DNA of 15,989 nucleotides, from the NCBI GenBank assembly GCA_023406225.1, contig JAEXWS010000100.1:1-15989 (forward strand), in the 5' to 3' direction. Position numbers and translations under genes: made by a program. This DNA is from Bacillota bacterium (GTDB lineage Bacteria > Bacillota > Clostridia > Oscillospirales > Oscillospiraceae). Numbering within the stretch: position 1 is the first letter of the stretch; every line of letters begins with the position of its first letter. Under the pieces are notes generated by a model. It was not told where the DNA came from and made no database searches. It worked only from the letters and a program-made list of their open reading frames with translations. This document shows, piece after piece, positions 1 through 7,310 of the stretch.

Positions 1-316
1 GGCCTACCATGCAGTTTTCCAGCACGGTCATGTTGTTGAAGAGATTGAAGGACTGGAACACCATGCCCACGTGGGAGCGGTAGGCGGCGGCGTTCACGCC
101 CCGGCCCGCCACGTTTTCCCCGTGGTAGAGGATCTCGCCGGAGGTGGGCGTCTCCAGCAGGTTGATGCACCGGAGCAGCGTGGACTTGCCGGAGCCGGAG
201 GCGCCGATGACGCTGGTCACGTCGCCCTTGTCCACGGTAAAGTCGATGTCCCGCAGGACCTCGTTTTTCCCGAAGGACTTGGAGAGATGATTGACTTGTA
301 AGATCGTTTCGGCCAT
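1..316 (-). CDS. Amino-acid ABC transporter ATP-binding protein, partial (N-terminal ~105 aa)
   Basis: ATPase of a polar amino-acid importer; it sits on the cytoplasmic face and powers the permease encoded just upstream. The visible part begins MAETILQVNHLSKSFG, has Walker A GASGSGKST at about residues 38-46 followed by LLRCINLLE, and a Q-loop in GMVFQSFNLF, all typical of the GlnQ/HisP (PAAT) family. The rest, including the signature motif and Walker B, lies beyond the left edge. The ATG at 316 is preceded by GAGGAGG, and the permease stop codon lies only 1 base upstream, so the two genes are translationally close. It is the third gene of a binding protein-permease-ATPase operon on the minus strand. 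The upstream lysine riboswitch suggests lysine as substrate; that specificity is an inference, while the family call is firm. Confidence 0.95.
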   Translation of the reverse strand, partial: MAETILQVNHLSKSFGKNEVLRDIDFTVDKGDVTSVIGASGSGKSTLLRCINLLETPTSGEILYHGENVAGRGVNAAAYRSHVGMVFQSFNLFNNMTVLENCMVG

Positions 317-317
317 G

Positions 318-1211
318 TCAGCGCCCTCCTCTGTTCCGCCCGTGCCTGAGGCCCTGGCGGACCCGCTCCCGGTATTCCTTGCTGTGCTCGTCGAAGGGAG
401 TGCCCCGGTCCGGGTGGCTGTAGGTCCCGGCGGTCATGGTCAGAGAGTCCGTCTGCACCAGCTCGTAGCTGTCGGATCCGTCCATCATCTTCTCCACGAA
501 TCTGAGCAGGAAGGAGGCCACCAGGGTCATGGTGAGATACCCCAGCATCTCGATGGCGGCGGAGGGGAAGTACAGGTTGTTCACGCCCACGATATAACGG
601 TGGAAGGCGAAAAACTCCGTGAAGCTGATGATGAACATGACGGAGGTATCCTTCACGTTGATGATGAAGTTGTTGCCGATCTGGGGCATGATGTTCCGCA
701 GGGCCTGGGGCAGTATCACGCTGGTCATGGTCTGGAAGTGGGTCATGCCGATGGCCTTGGCCCCCTCCGTCTGGCCGGGGTCGATGGAGATAATGCCGCC
801 CCGGACGGACTCCGCCATGTAGGCGCCGGTGTTGATGGACACGACCACGATGGCGGCGGCCCAGACGCTGGACCATTGGGCGGAGTTGCCGGTGAAGTAG
901 GGCAGGCCGTAGTAGATGAACACCGCCTGGAGCACCATGGGCGTGCCCCGAAAGACCTCCACGTACACCCGGACCACCACCCGGATCAGCTTCAGGAAAA
1001 ACCGCTTGGCGGGCGCGTCGGTCCTGGCGTAGGGGATGGTGTTCAAAATACCGCAGGCCAGGCCGATGAAGCAGCCGATCACCGTGGCCACCAGGGCCAG
1101 GATGAGCGTGTTTTTGATGCCGCCGAGATAGCCGCTGCCAAGAAAAAAGTTCCCGGCGTAGTTGCTCCAGAGAAGGGACATGTCGTGGCCCAGCTTGAGT
1201 AACCGATCCAT
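318..1211 (-). CDS. Amino-acid ABC transporter permease (HisM/GlnP family), probably for lysine
   Basis: Integral membrane subunit of a PAAT-family importer, 297 aa. Several hydrophobic helices are visible (for example NTLILALVATVIGCFIGLA near residues 34-52 and WAAAIVVVSINTGAYMAE further on). The EAA coupling motif that docks the ATPase is present as GGIISIDPGQTEGAKAIGM followed by LPQALRNIMPQIGN. It is longer than typical (about 220-260 aa): the C-terminal roughly 45 residues after the last helix are hydrophilic and charged (ending GLRHGRNRGGR), an unusual cytoplasmic tail. The start ATG at 1211 has AAAGGAG about 9 bases upstream. It follows the binding-protein gene after a 93-bp gap holding a strong stem-loop, and is followed 1 base later by the ATPase start. 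Substrate is inferred from the riboswitch. Confidence 0.93.
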   Translation of the reverse strand: MDRLLKLGHDMSLLWSNYAGNFFLGSGYLGGIKNTLILALVATVIGCFIGLACGILNTIPYARTDAPAKRFFLKLIRVVVRVYVEVFRGTPMVLQAVFIYYGLPYFTGNSAQWSSVWAAAIVVVSINTGAYMAESVRGGIISIDPGQTEGAKAIGMTHFQTMTSVILPQALRNIMPQIGNNFIINVKDTSVMFIISFTEFFAFHRYIVGVNNLYFPSAAIEMLGYLTMTLVASFLLRFVEKMMDGSDSYELVQTDSLTMTAGTYSHPDRGTPFDEHSKEYRERVRQGLRHGRNRGGR

Positions 1212-1237
1212 AGGGAAACGCTCCTTTCACGCGCAAG

Positions 1238-1267
1238 GCGCATCACCCGGCAGACCGGATGATGCGC
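1238..1267 (-). promoter_or_regulatory. Intercistronic stem-loop between binding protein and permease genes
   Basis: Thirteen-base arms (1238-1250 and 1255-1267, one G-U pair as RNA) enclose a 4-base loop, with no U-run after it on the minus strand. In many importer operons (malE-malF is the classic case) such hairpins shield the binding-protein mRNA end and lower downstream expression, giving an excess of binding protein. That role is inferred here; the fold is seen directly. Confidence 0.6.
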
Positions 1268-1304
1268 TGCGCGGTTCGTATTTGCTCCGCGCCGCCGGGG
1301 CGGC

Positions 1305-2258
1305 TCAGATCTCGGGCTGAACGGCGATGGCCTGGTTCATCAGGGCGTTGAACTGCTCCTCGTTCAGGGCGGAGAGCACCCGGTCCATGGCGTCCTTGAG
1401 GGCGGTGTTGCCCTTTCCAACGGCAATGCCGATGTTCACGTTTTCAGCCCGCTCCTCCTCGGAGGCGAACTGGAAGTCGCCGTCGGTGCCGGAGAAGTTC
1501 AGGATCACCAGACTGTCGTCCTTGGCGGCGGCGCCCATGGCGGTGGGCATGTCGGTGCAGATGAAGTCCACGGTGCCGGTCTGGAGGGACATGATCATGG
1601 AAGGGGCGGTCTCCGCCGGGGCCTGGAGGTCCGCGCCCTCGATCTGGGGCAGGCAGGAGTCATACCAGATGGTGCCGGACTGGGCGGTGCACTTGCCGCC
1701 CGCCAGGTCCGCGATGCTCTTGGCGGAGGCGTAGGGGCTGTCCTTGGTGGTGACGCAGACGATGGTGGCGTAGTAGTAGGGCCCGGCCATCTCCACTTCC
1801 TTCATCCGGTCGGCGGTCATGGACTGGCCGGCGATATTGGCGTCCATGGTGCCGGACTGAACGGCGGGGGTCAGGGAGTCCCAGGCGCTGGAGACGATCT
1901 CCAGCTCCCAGCCGTAAGCCTCGCAGATGCGCTTGGCGATGGTGACGTCGTAGCCGTTGGCATAGGCGCCGGGGACGTTGGAGATGGGCACGGCGCCGTT
2001 GGCGTCGTCCATCTGGGTCCAGTTATAGGGGGCGTAGGCGCACTCCATGCCCACGGTCAGCACGCCGTCCTCCAGGCCGGGGATGGCGCTGGTGTCCGTG
2101 CCGGTGAGGTCCTCCACCGGGGGGACGGTGACGGCGGGCGCTTCGGGGGTGCTGGGAGTGTCGGGGGTCTCCGCGGGGGCGGGGGCCGGGTCGCCGCCGC
2201 AGGCGGCCAGGGACAGGGTCATGGCCAGCGCCATGAGCAGAGTGAGAAGCTTCTTCAT
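1305..2258 (-). CDS. Amino-acid ABC transporter substrate-binding lipoprotein (SBP_bac_3), probably lysine-binding
   Basis: Extracytoplasmic binding protein, 317 aa, tethered to the membrane by lipid. MKKLLTLLMALAMTLSLAAC is a lipoprotein signal with lipobox LAAC, cleaved before Cys20; a Pro/Ala/Thr-rich linker (about residues 24-50) follows. The mature domain has SBP_bac_3 landmarks: GVLTVGMECAYAPYNW at its start, GYDVTIAKRICEAYGWELE, a SLTPAVQSGTMDANIAGQS stretch and SLQTGTVDFICTDMPT. The start ATG at 2258 follows GGAAAGGTG at about 8 bases. It is first in the operon and is preceded by a promoter, an L-box riboswitch and a terminator, so its transcription is expected to stop when lysine is plentiful. 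Binding of lysine rather than another cationic amino acid is inferred from that riboswitch, not from pocket residues. Confidence 0.93.
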   Translation of the reverse strand: MKKLLTLLMALAMTLSLAACGGDPAPAPAETPDTPSTPEAPAVTVPPVEDLTGTDTSAIPGLEDGVLTVGMECAYAPYNWTQMDDANGAVPISNVPGAYANGYDVTIAKRICEAYGWELEIVSSAWDSLTPAVQSGTMDANIAGQSMTADRMKEVEMAGPYYYATIVCVTTKDSPYASAKSIADLAGGKCTAQSGTIWYDSCLPQIEGADLQAPAETAPSMIMSLQTGTVDFICTDMPTAMGAAAKDDSLVILNFSGTDGDFQFASEEERAENVNIGIAVGKGNTALKDAMDRVLSALNEEQFNALMNQAIAVQPEI

Positions 2259-2312
2259 TTCATTTCACCTTTCCAATTCAGCGTTTTTCCGGCGGACGGT
2301 CCCCGCCGGGGG

Positions 2313-2343
2313 ACAAAAATTGGACCGCTTTGCCAAGCGGTCC
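2313..2343 (-). terminator. Riboswitch expression platform: intrinsic terminator
   Basis: On the minus strand GGACCGCTT and AAGCGGTCC (2322-2343) form a 9-bp stem with a 4-base loop, followed by AATTTTTG. It lies between the riboswitch aptamer and the binding-protein ribosome site, so it is the likely lysine-dependent stop. A smaller hairpin, GGCCC-CTTC-GGGCC (2362-2375), sits between the aptamer and this terminator. Confidence 0.85.
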
Positions 2344-2389
2344 ATGGTGATAGACGAAAACGGCCCGAAGGGGCCATTCCGAACAGCCA

Positions 2390-2556
2390 TTGATAGCGCT
2401 TCACAAAGTCTTGTGACAGTCCGGCGGGTATTTCCCGACGGCCCAGCACCGGAGATCAGGCGGTTTCCGGCACTTCGGCGACGTTCCCTTTCCCGCGCGG
2501 CGGCTGCCTGGCCTTGCCGGTGCGGTACTGATGAACCTCGCGCCTCTATCTGAGCG
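2390..2556 (-). promoter_or_regulatory. Lysine riboswitch (L box)
   Basis: Reading the minus strand from 2556, the conserved L-box blocks occur in order: GATAGAGGCGCGAG (2537-2550), AGTA (2526-2529), GGGAACGTCGCCGAAG (about 2472-2488), TGCTGGGC (2441-2448), ACTGTCAC (2413-2420) and closing GCGCTATC (2392-2399). GATAG at the 5' end pairs with CTATC at the 3' end to form P1. The order and wording match the aptamer known from Bacillus subtilis lysC leaders. In this family lysine binding stabilises the aptamer and favours the downstream terminator. It sits between a strong promoter and a lipoprotein-permease-ATPase operon, which identifies that operon as a lysine importer under feedback control. 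Helix boundaries were read by eye. Confidence 0.95.
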
Positions 2557-2572
2557 ATTCAATTTTGAGGGA

Positions 2573-2601
2573 ATCATACCACGCTGCGGGAACGCTGTCA
2601 A
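2573..2601 (-). promoter_or_regulatory. Sigma-A promoter of the lysine-riboswitch operon
   Basis: On the minus strand TTGACA (2596-2601), a 17-base spacer and TATGAT (2573-2578) form a near-consensus promoter. It places the start of transcription about 10 bases before the riboswitch P1 helix. Confidence 0.9.
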
Positions 2602-2674
2602 CAGCCCCGGGGGGAAAACGGCCGAAATTTGTGCATCCTGCCCCATAATTTCTGCGGAAATCCCCGGCGGTCTA

Positions 2675-2683
2675 TGGTATAGT
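2675..2683 (+). promoter_or_regulatory. Possible extended -10 promoter of the PAP2 phosphatase gene
   Basis: TGGTATAGT (TGn-TATAGT, an extended -10 form) lies about 38 bases before the start codon. No good -35 is seen, as is common for extended -10 promoters. Weak evidence, but the position is right. Confidence 0.45.
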
Positions 2684-2720
2684 CATAATATCCCATTTCC
2701 ATTGAGAGAGGAGTTTTGCC

Positions 2721-3260
2721 TTGCAAGCGTTGGAACTGTCCATTCTGGACTGGATACAGGCGCACCTCCGGTGCGGCTTTTTGGACGCGGTGATGCCCGC
2801 CGTCAGCCGGGTCTGCGACCATGGGGAGCTGTGGGTGGCGCTGGCGGTGTGCCTGCTGGCCCTGCGGAGATACCGGCGCGCCGGCGGGGCCGTGGCCTGC
2901 GCCCTGGCGCTGGACCTGGCGTGCGTCAACCTGGTGCTCAAGCCCCTGGTGGGGCGCATCCGGCCCTTTGCGGTGAACACGGCCGTTCAGCTTTTGACGG
3001 CGCCGCCCCTGGACGCGTCCTTCCCCTCGGGGCACACGGCGGCGTCCTTTGCGGCGGTATTCGCGCTGAAGGCGGCGGGCAGCCGGCTTTGGAAGCCGGC
3101 GCTTGTCCTGGCGGTCCTGATCGCCTTTTCCCGGCTGTATCTCTATGTCCACTGGCCCAGCGACGTGCTGGCGGGCGCCCTTGCGGGCGCGGCGCTGGGA
3201 TATGCCGGGGCGAAGCTGGCGCGGTTTCTGGAGACAAAGCTGAAAAAACGGGCCGCCTGA
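2721..3260 (+). CDS. PAP2-family membrane phosphatase
   Basis: Phosphatase of the PAP2 / undecaprenyl-pyrophosphate-phosphatase-like superfamily, 179 aa, membrane bound. The three signature motifs are intact: KPLVGRIRP (K-x6-RP), SFPSGHTAAS (PSGH) and SRLYLYVHWPSD (SR-x5-H-x3-D), with catalytic His in the second and third. Hydrophobic helices alternate with them (LWVALAVCLLAL, ALALDLACVNLVL, AGALAGAALGYAG). The start is TTG at 2721, chosen because GAGAGAGGAG lies 7 bases before it and the next in-frame start would remove the first helix. The substrate may be undecaprenyl pyrophosphate or a phosphatidic-type lipid; the sequence does not decide. Its stop codon lies within a terminator-like hairpin. 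Divergent from the lysine importer. Confidence 0.92.
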   Translation: MQALELSILDWIQAHLRCGFLDAVMPAVSRVCDHGELWVALAVCLLALRRYRRAGGAVACALALDLACVNLVLKPLVGRIRPFAVNTAVQLLTAPPLDASFPSGHTAASFAAVFALKAAGSRLWKPALVLAVLIAFSRLYLYVHWPSDVLAGALAGAALGYAGAKLARFLETKLKKRAA

Positions 3261-3275
3261 CAAGGCGGCCCGTTT
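3248..3275 (+). terminator. Hairpin at the end of the PAP2 gene (repeat copy 1)
   Basis: ACGGGCCGCC and GGCGGCCCGT pair as 10-bp arms around a TGACAA loop that contains the gene's own TGA stop. The following T-run is only TTT. The same 28 bases recur exactly at 3489-3516, where the T-run is complete, so this copy may be a weakened terminator. Confidence 0.6.
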
Positions 3276-3488
3276 CGGCCTGTCGAAAAACCTGTGTTTC
3301 AGGAATCCCTTGCCGTCTGGGGCGGGGGAGCGCGAGGGGGCTGCCGCCCCCTCGTATGGGATCAAATGCCCCGAAAAGCCGGCAGGCGTTCGGCGAGCGA
3401 AGCGAGGACTTTTCCGGGGCTTTGCCCCGGGAAAGTAACGGCATTTTTAGGCTGTTGGAAAAGTCCGAAGGACTTTTCCAACAGCCTG
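3276..3488. repeat. Hairpin-rich intergenic segment between two copies of a 28-bp hairpin
   Basis: No gene is seen. The segment packs several strong inverted repeats: a 9-bp stem CGAGGGGGC/GCCCCCTCG with loop TGCC (3333-3354); an 11-bp stem around CCGGGGC-TTT-GCCCCGG (3410-3434); and a perfect 18-bp stem with a 3-base GAA loop (3449-3487, arms beginning AGGCTGTTGG and ending CCAACAGCCT). GGACTTTTCC occurs once by itself (3407-3416) and again in the large stem. It resembles REP/BIME-like or small non-autonomous insertions; that reading is an inference. Confidence 0.6.
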
Positions 3489-3520
3489 ACGGGCCGCCTG
3501 ACAAGGCGGCCCGTTTTTTT
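3489..3520 (+). terminator. Intrinsic terminator (repeat copy 2) after the PAP2 gene
   Basis: Ten-bp GC stem ACGGGCCGCC/GGCGGCCCGT with a TGACAA loop and then seven Ts. It faces the plus strand, and its last base is the first base of the AEC transporter's stop codon on the other strand, so it separates two convergent genes. On the minus strand it lacks a U-run. Confidence 0.85.
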
Positions 3521-4437
3521 CACAGGACGGCGAGGGTCTGGGCCAGAGACACCACCAGGGGCATGGTGGCGATGGCGCAGAGGGTGTGGAGGGAAACGAC
3601 CTCCGACCCCAGCGTGGAATCCGGGTCGTCCAGCATGGCGATGATGACGGCGGGCGGCGTGGCGGCGGCGATGATGGTGGCCACCAGGACGGGGCCTCGG
3701 ACGCCCAGCAGGAACAGGGCCAGCAGGGCGGCCAGGGGAATGACGAGCATCCGCAGGGCGGCGGACAGCCAGCCGGTCCTGTCCCGGACGGCCCGGCGCA
3801 GGTCCGTGTGGGCGAGCTGGATGCCGATGACCAGCATGGGCAGCGGCACCGCCAGATGAGCGAGATGCGTCACCGCCTGGCCCAGCAGGTCCGGCAGGGT
3901 GATGCCGCCGAAAAAGACGATGAGCCCCGCCAGGATGCCGAACACGCCGGGGTTCAAAAGCGCTTTTTTCCAGCTGAACGCCCCGCCCCGCAGGTAAGCC
4001 ACGCCCACCGTCCAGATGAACAGCGGGCACATGGCGGCGTAGGCCGAACCGTAAAACACGCCCATGCTCCCGAGGATCGCCGTTTGAAGGGGGAAGCCCA
4101 TAAAGTTGCAGTTTGGGATCACGGCGGTCATGGTCAAAAGCCGCTTGCGGTGGCCGTCCCCGTCCCGGATGAGGAAGTGGGCCAGGGGGAGGCTGAGGGC
4201 GAAGATGGCGGCGGCCGCCGCCAGGCCCACCAGAAAGTCGTGGAGGGTCTGGGGCGTCAGATCCAGCTGGAAGGCGTTGATGAGGGTGCAGGGAATGGCG
4301 GCGTACATCACCAGATTGTTGATGCCGCCCACGGCGGACCGGGGGACCAGCCCGCCCTTGGCGCAGAGGTATCCCACGGCCACAAGGCAGAACAGCACCA
4401 GCACCTGCCCGGCGACGGTGGCGAGATTGGACAGCAT
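3520..4437 (-). CDS. AEC (auxin efflux carrier) family transporter
   Basis: Secondary transporter of the AEC family, 305 aa, with about ten hydrophobic helices in a 5+5 arrangement. Family landmarks: the N-terminal GYLCAKGGLVPRSAVGGINNLVMYAAIPC region, the VIPNCNFMGFPLQTAILG segment in the fourth to fifth helices, and the matching C-terminal half (VPLPMLVIGIQLA; IIAAATPPAVIIAMLDD). Bacterial members move malate and other organic acids or are uncharacterised, so the substrate is unknown. The start ATG at 4437 has CAGGAGG about 8 bases upstream; the length is normal for the family. Apparently monocistronic; transcribed away from polA and convergent with the PAP2 gene. Confidence 0.92.
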   Translation of the reverse strand: MLSNLATVAGQVLVLFCLVAVGYLCAKGGLVPRSAVGGINNLVMYAAIPCTLINAFQLDLTPQTLHDFLVGLAAAAAIFALSLPLAHFLIRDGDGHRKRLLTMTAVIPNCNFMGFPLQTAILGSMGVFYGSAYAAMCPLFIWTVGVAYLRGGAFSWKKALLNPGVFGILAGLIVFFGGITLPDLLGQAVTHLAHLAVPLPMLVIGIQLAHTDLRRAVRDRTGWLSAALRMLVIPLAALLALFLLGVRGPVLVATIIAAATPPAVIIAMLDDPDSTLGSEVVSLHTLCAIATMPLVVSLAQTLAVL

Positions 4438-4470
4438 ACCGGCGTCCTCCTGAAAAACAAATTCCTAACA

Positions 4471-4498
4471 AGTTTAGCATAGTTTGCCGGGGTGTCAA
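4471..4498 (-). promoter_or_regulatory. Promoter of the AEC transporter gene
   Basis: On the minus strand TTGACA (4493-4498), a 16-base spacer and TAAACT (4471-4476), lying 34 bases before the start codon. It is back to back with the polA promoter. Confidence 0.65.
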
Positions 4499-4506
4499 GG
4501 CCTGTC

Positions 4507-4535
4507 TTGCGGAAAGTGAAAAGTTGGGTTATACT
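4507..4535 (+). promoter_or_regulatory. Promoter of the polA-rimI-GNAT-tsaD run
   Basis: TTGCGG (4507-4512), 17-base spacer, TATACT (4530-4535). Transcription would begin near 4542, which excludes an upstream in-frame start at 4492 and supports ATG 4579 as the polA start. Confidence 0.85.
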
Positions 4536-4578
4536 AGGAAAACACATGAATCAATCGGCCACAGGCAGGAGGAAGCCC

Positions 4579-7239
4579 ATGAAACTCATGGTCATCGACG
4601 GCAACAGCATCATCAACCGGGCCTATTACGGCATCCGGCCCCTCACCACCCGGGACGGGCTTTACACCCACGCCGTATTCGGCTTTCTCACGACGCTTCT
4701 GCGGCTGAAGGGGGAGGAGTCGCCGGACGCGCTGTGCGTCGCATTCGACCTCCACGCCCCCACCTTCCGCCACAAGGAGGACGAGACGTACAAGGCCACC
4801 CGAAAGCCCATGCCGGAGGAGCTGCGGATGCAGGTGCCGGTGCTCAAGGAGGTGCTGGACGCGCTGAACATCCCCCGCTATGAGCTGGAGGGCTGGGAGG
4901 CGGACGATCTGATCGGCACCATCTCCCGCCGGTGCGAGGCCGCGGGGTGGGAGTGCGTGGTGGTGACGGGGGACAAGGACGCCCTCCAGCTCATCACGGA
5001 GCGAACGAAGGTGAAGCTGGTCTCCACCCGGATGGGCCAGACCACCACCAAGGATATGGACGAGGCGGCGTTTCGGGAGCAGTACGGCTTCGCCCCGATC
5101 CACATGATCGACCTCAAGGCCCTGATGGGAGACAGCTCCGACAATATCCCCGGCGTTCCCGGCGTGGGGGAAAAGACCGCCATGGGCCTGGTGCAAACGT
5201 ACGGGTCTATCGATCGCCTGTATGACCACATGCCGGAGATCTGCACCGCGCCGGAGACCCCCGCCAGACCCAACGTGGTGAAGAAGCTGGCGGAGGGGGA
5301 GGAGAGCGCCCGCCACTCCTATTGGCTGGCCACCATCGTCACGGACGCGCCCATGGACTTCCGCCCGGAGGACAATGCGGTGAAGGCCCCGGGGCCCCAG
5401 GCCTATCAGGTCTTTTTGCGGCTGGAATTTACCAGGCTTCTGGAGAAGTTCGGCCTCACGGCGGGAGAGCGCCCCTCTGCCGGGGCGGGGGCCCCCGCCG
5501 TCACGCCGGAGCAGACGGCGGACCGGGCCGGGGCGGAGGCGCTGCTGGGCGCGTGGCGCGGGGCGGACCATGTGTCCGTGCTGGCGCTGCCGGACCTGAG
5601 CGGCGCGGCGGTGTGCTGGAAGGACGGTGACGGGGCCGTTCGGCTTGCGGAGCTGTTTTTCGACCGGTACGAAGGCGACTGGAACGGCCTTTTGGGGGCG
5701 CTGTTCTCGGCGGATATCCGCAAGGTCTCCCACAATGTGAAGGATTTGATGCACACGCTGCTGGCGAACGGCCTGCCCGCGGAGGGCTTCGTGTTCGACA
5801 CCGCCCTGGCCGCCTATCTGCTGGACGCCACGGCGGGGAGCTATGACCTGCCCCGGCTCTCCGTCTCCTATTTCAATGAGGAGCTGCCCAAGCCCCTGCA
5901 CCTGGACCCGGACGCGTTTTCCCTCCTGGGGGACGCCGCCGCGGCGGAGGCGTCCCTTGGCCGCTACTGCGCCGCCGTGGACGCCCTGTACGGAGCGTTG
6001 GCGCCCCGGCTGCGGGAAAAGCGGCTCTGGGAGCTGTATGAGACTGCCGAACTGCCCCTGTGCCGGGTGCTGGCGGAGATGGAGCTGGCGGGCTGCCGGG
6101 TGGACGCCGGGGCCCTGGCGTCCTTCGGCGAGCTGCTGTCCCGGCGGAGCGCGGAGCTGGAGGCCCGCATCTACGACATGGCCGGGGGCGCGTTCAACAT
6201 CAATTCCCCCAAGCAGCTCGGCGAGGTGCTGTTCGAGCGGCTGGGCCTGCCCCACGGAAAAAAGACCAAGACCGGCTGGTCCACCAACGCGGACGTGCTG
6301 GAAAAGCTCCAGCATCCCATCGTGGACGCGGTGCTGGAATACCGCCAGTTCGCCAAGCTGAAGTCCACCTATGCGGACGGACTGCTGAAGGCGATGGACC
6401 CGGACGGCCGGGTGCGCACCAGCTTCCAGATGACGGTGACCGCCACGGGGCGGCTGAGCTCCACGGAGCCGAATCTTCAAAACATTCCCACCCGGACGGA
6501 CCTGGGCAGCGAGATCCGCAGGATGTTCGTGCCGGAGGACGGCTGGGTGCTGGTGGACGCGGACTACTCCCAGATCGAGCTGCGGCTCCTGGCCCACATC
6601 GCCGGGGACGCGGACATGCGGGCGGCCTTCCTCTCGGGCGGGGATTTCCACGCCGAGACGGCGGCCAAGGTGTTCCACGTGGACCCCGCCGACGTGACCC
6701 ACGAGATGCGCCGCCGGGCCAAGGCGGTAAACTTCGGCATCGTGTACGGCATCTCCGCCTTCTCCCTCAGCCAGGACATCGGCGTTTCCGTGGCGGAGGC
6801 CAAGGCGTATATGGAGGCGTATTTCGCCACCTTCCCCGGCGTGCGGCAGTATATGCTGGACGTGGTGGAGACGGCCAGGGAGACCGGCTATGTGGAGACC
6901 CTGTTCCATCGCCGCCGGGAGCTGCCGGAGCTGAGCTCCTCCAACTTCAACATGCGCGCCTTCGGGGAGCGGGTGGCGCTGAACATGCCCATCCAGGGCG
7001 CGGCGGCGGACGTGATGAAGCTGGCCATGGTGGCGGTGTGGAAGCGTTTGAAGGCGGAAAAGCTCCAGGCCCGCCTGGTGCTTCAGGTCCACGACGAGCT
7101 GATCGTGGAATGCCCGGAGGCGGAGGCCGGGACGGTGGCAAAGCTGCTGGCGGAGGAGATGGAGGGCGTCGTGTCCTTGTCCGTCCCCCTGACGGCGGAG
7201 GCCCATTGGGGCAGGAACTGGCTGGAGGCCAAGGGATGA
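4579..7239 (+). CDS. polA: DNA polymerase I
   Basis: Replicative repair polymerase that removes primers and fills gaps, 886 aa. The N-terminal 5'-nuclease domain (about 1-290) shows MVIDGNSIINRAYYG, EADDLIGTI, VVTGDKDALQL and LMGDSSDNIPGVPGVGEKTA. The middle domain (about 300-470) lacks a recognisable D-x-E exonuclease I motif, so 3'-5' proofreading is probably absent, as in Bacillus and Thermus relatives. The polymerase domain carries motif A VDADYSQIELR (Asp about 662), motif B RRRAKAVNFGIVYG (Lys about 715) and motif C QVHDELIVE (Asp about 839). The frame is open back to 4492, but ATG 4579 has GGAGGAAG just upstream and the promoter lies between. First gene of a run with rimI, a GNAT gene and tsaD. 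Confidence 0.98.
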   Translation: MKLMVIDGNSIINRAYYGIRPLTTRDGLYTHAVFGFLTTLLRLKGEESPDALCVAFDLHAPTFRHKEDETYKATRKPMPEELRMQVPVLKEVLDALNIPRYELEGWEADDLIGTISRRCEAAGWECVVVTGDKDALQLITERTKVKLVSTRMGQTTTKDMDEAAFREQYGFAPIHMIDLKALMGDSSDNIPGVPGVGEKTAMGLVQTYGSIDRLYDHMPEICTAPETPARPNVVKKLAEGEESARHSYWLATIVTDAPMDFRPEDNAVKAPGPQAYQVFLRLEFTRLLEKFGLTAGERPSAGAGAPAVTPEQTADRAGAEALLGAWRGADHVSVLALPDLSGAAVCWKDGDGAVRLAELFFDRYEGDWNGLLGALFSADIRKVSHNVKDLMHTLLANGLPAEGFVFDTALAAYLLDATAGSYDLPRLSVSYFNEELPKPLHLDPDAFSLLGDAAAAEASLGRYCAAVDALYGALAPRLREKRLWELYETAELPLCRVLAEMELAGCRVDAGALASFGELLSRRSAELEARIYDMAGGAFNINSPKQLGEVLFERLGLPHGKKTKTGWSTNADVLEKLQHPIVDAVLEYRQFAKLKSTYADGLLKAMDPDGRVRTSFQMTVTATGRLSSTEPNLQNIPTRTDLGSEIRRMFVPEDGWVLVDADYSQIELRLLAHIAGDADMRAAFLSGGDFHAETAAKVFHVDPADVTHEMRRRAKAVNFGIVYGISAFSLSQDIGVSVAEAKAYMEAYFATFPGVRQYMLDVVETARETGYVETLFHRRRELPELSSSNFNMRAFGERVALNMPIQGAAADVMKLAMVAVWKRLKAEKLQARLVLQVHDELIVECPEAEAGTVAKLLAEEMEGVVSLSVPLTAEAHWGRNWLEAKG

Positions 7240-7310
7240 GACGCGGCCCCGGCTCAGCGGCTCCTTCGGAGCGGGACGGGAAAAACGGATGCTGGAAAGG
7301 ATGCGGAAAG

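Noticed and set aside
291..1202. A 303-codon plus-strand frame opposite the permease
   Set aside because: Composition (His/Gly/Val/Asp-rich) is that of an antisense shadow; the permease on the other strand has clear family motifs.
3276..3488. A CRISPR-like array
   Set aside because: The repeats are single inverted repeats of different sequence, without regularly spaced identical direct repeats or spacers.
2531..3859. A 442-codon plus-strand frame over the PAP2 gene and hairpin region
   Set aside because: It runs over an intact PAP2 gene in another frame, crosses two terminators, and has low-complexity Gly/Arg composition.
4534..7206. An 890-codon open frame antisense to polA
   Set aside because: It mirrors polA's codons in a GC-rich gene; the translation is Arg/Gly/His/Leu-rich with no domain, and polA is beyond doubt.
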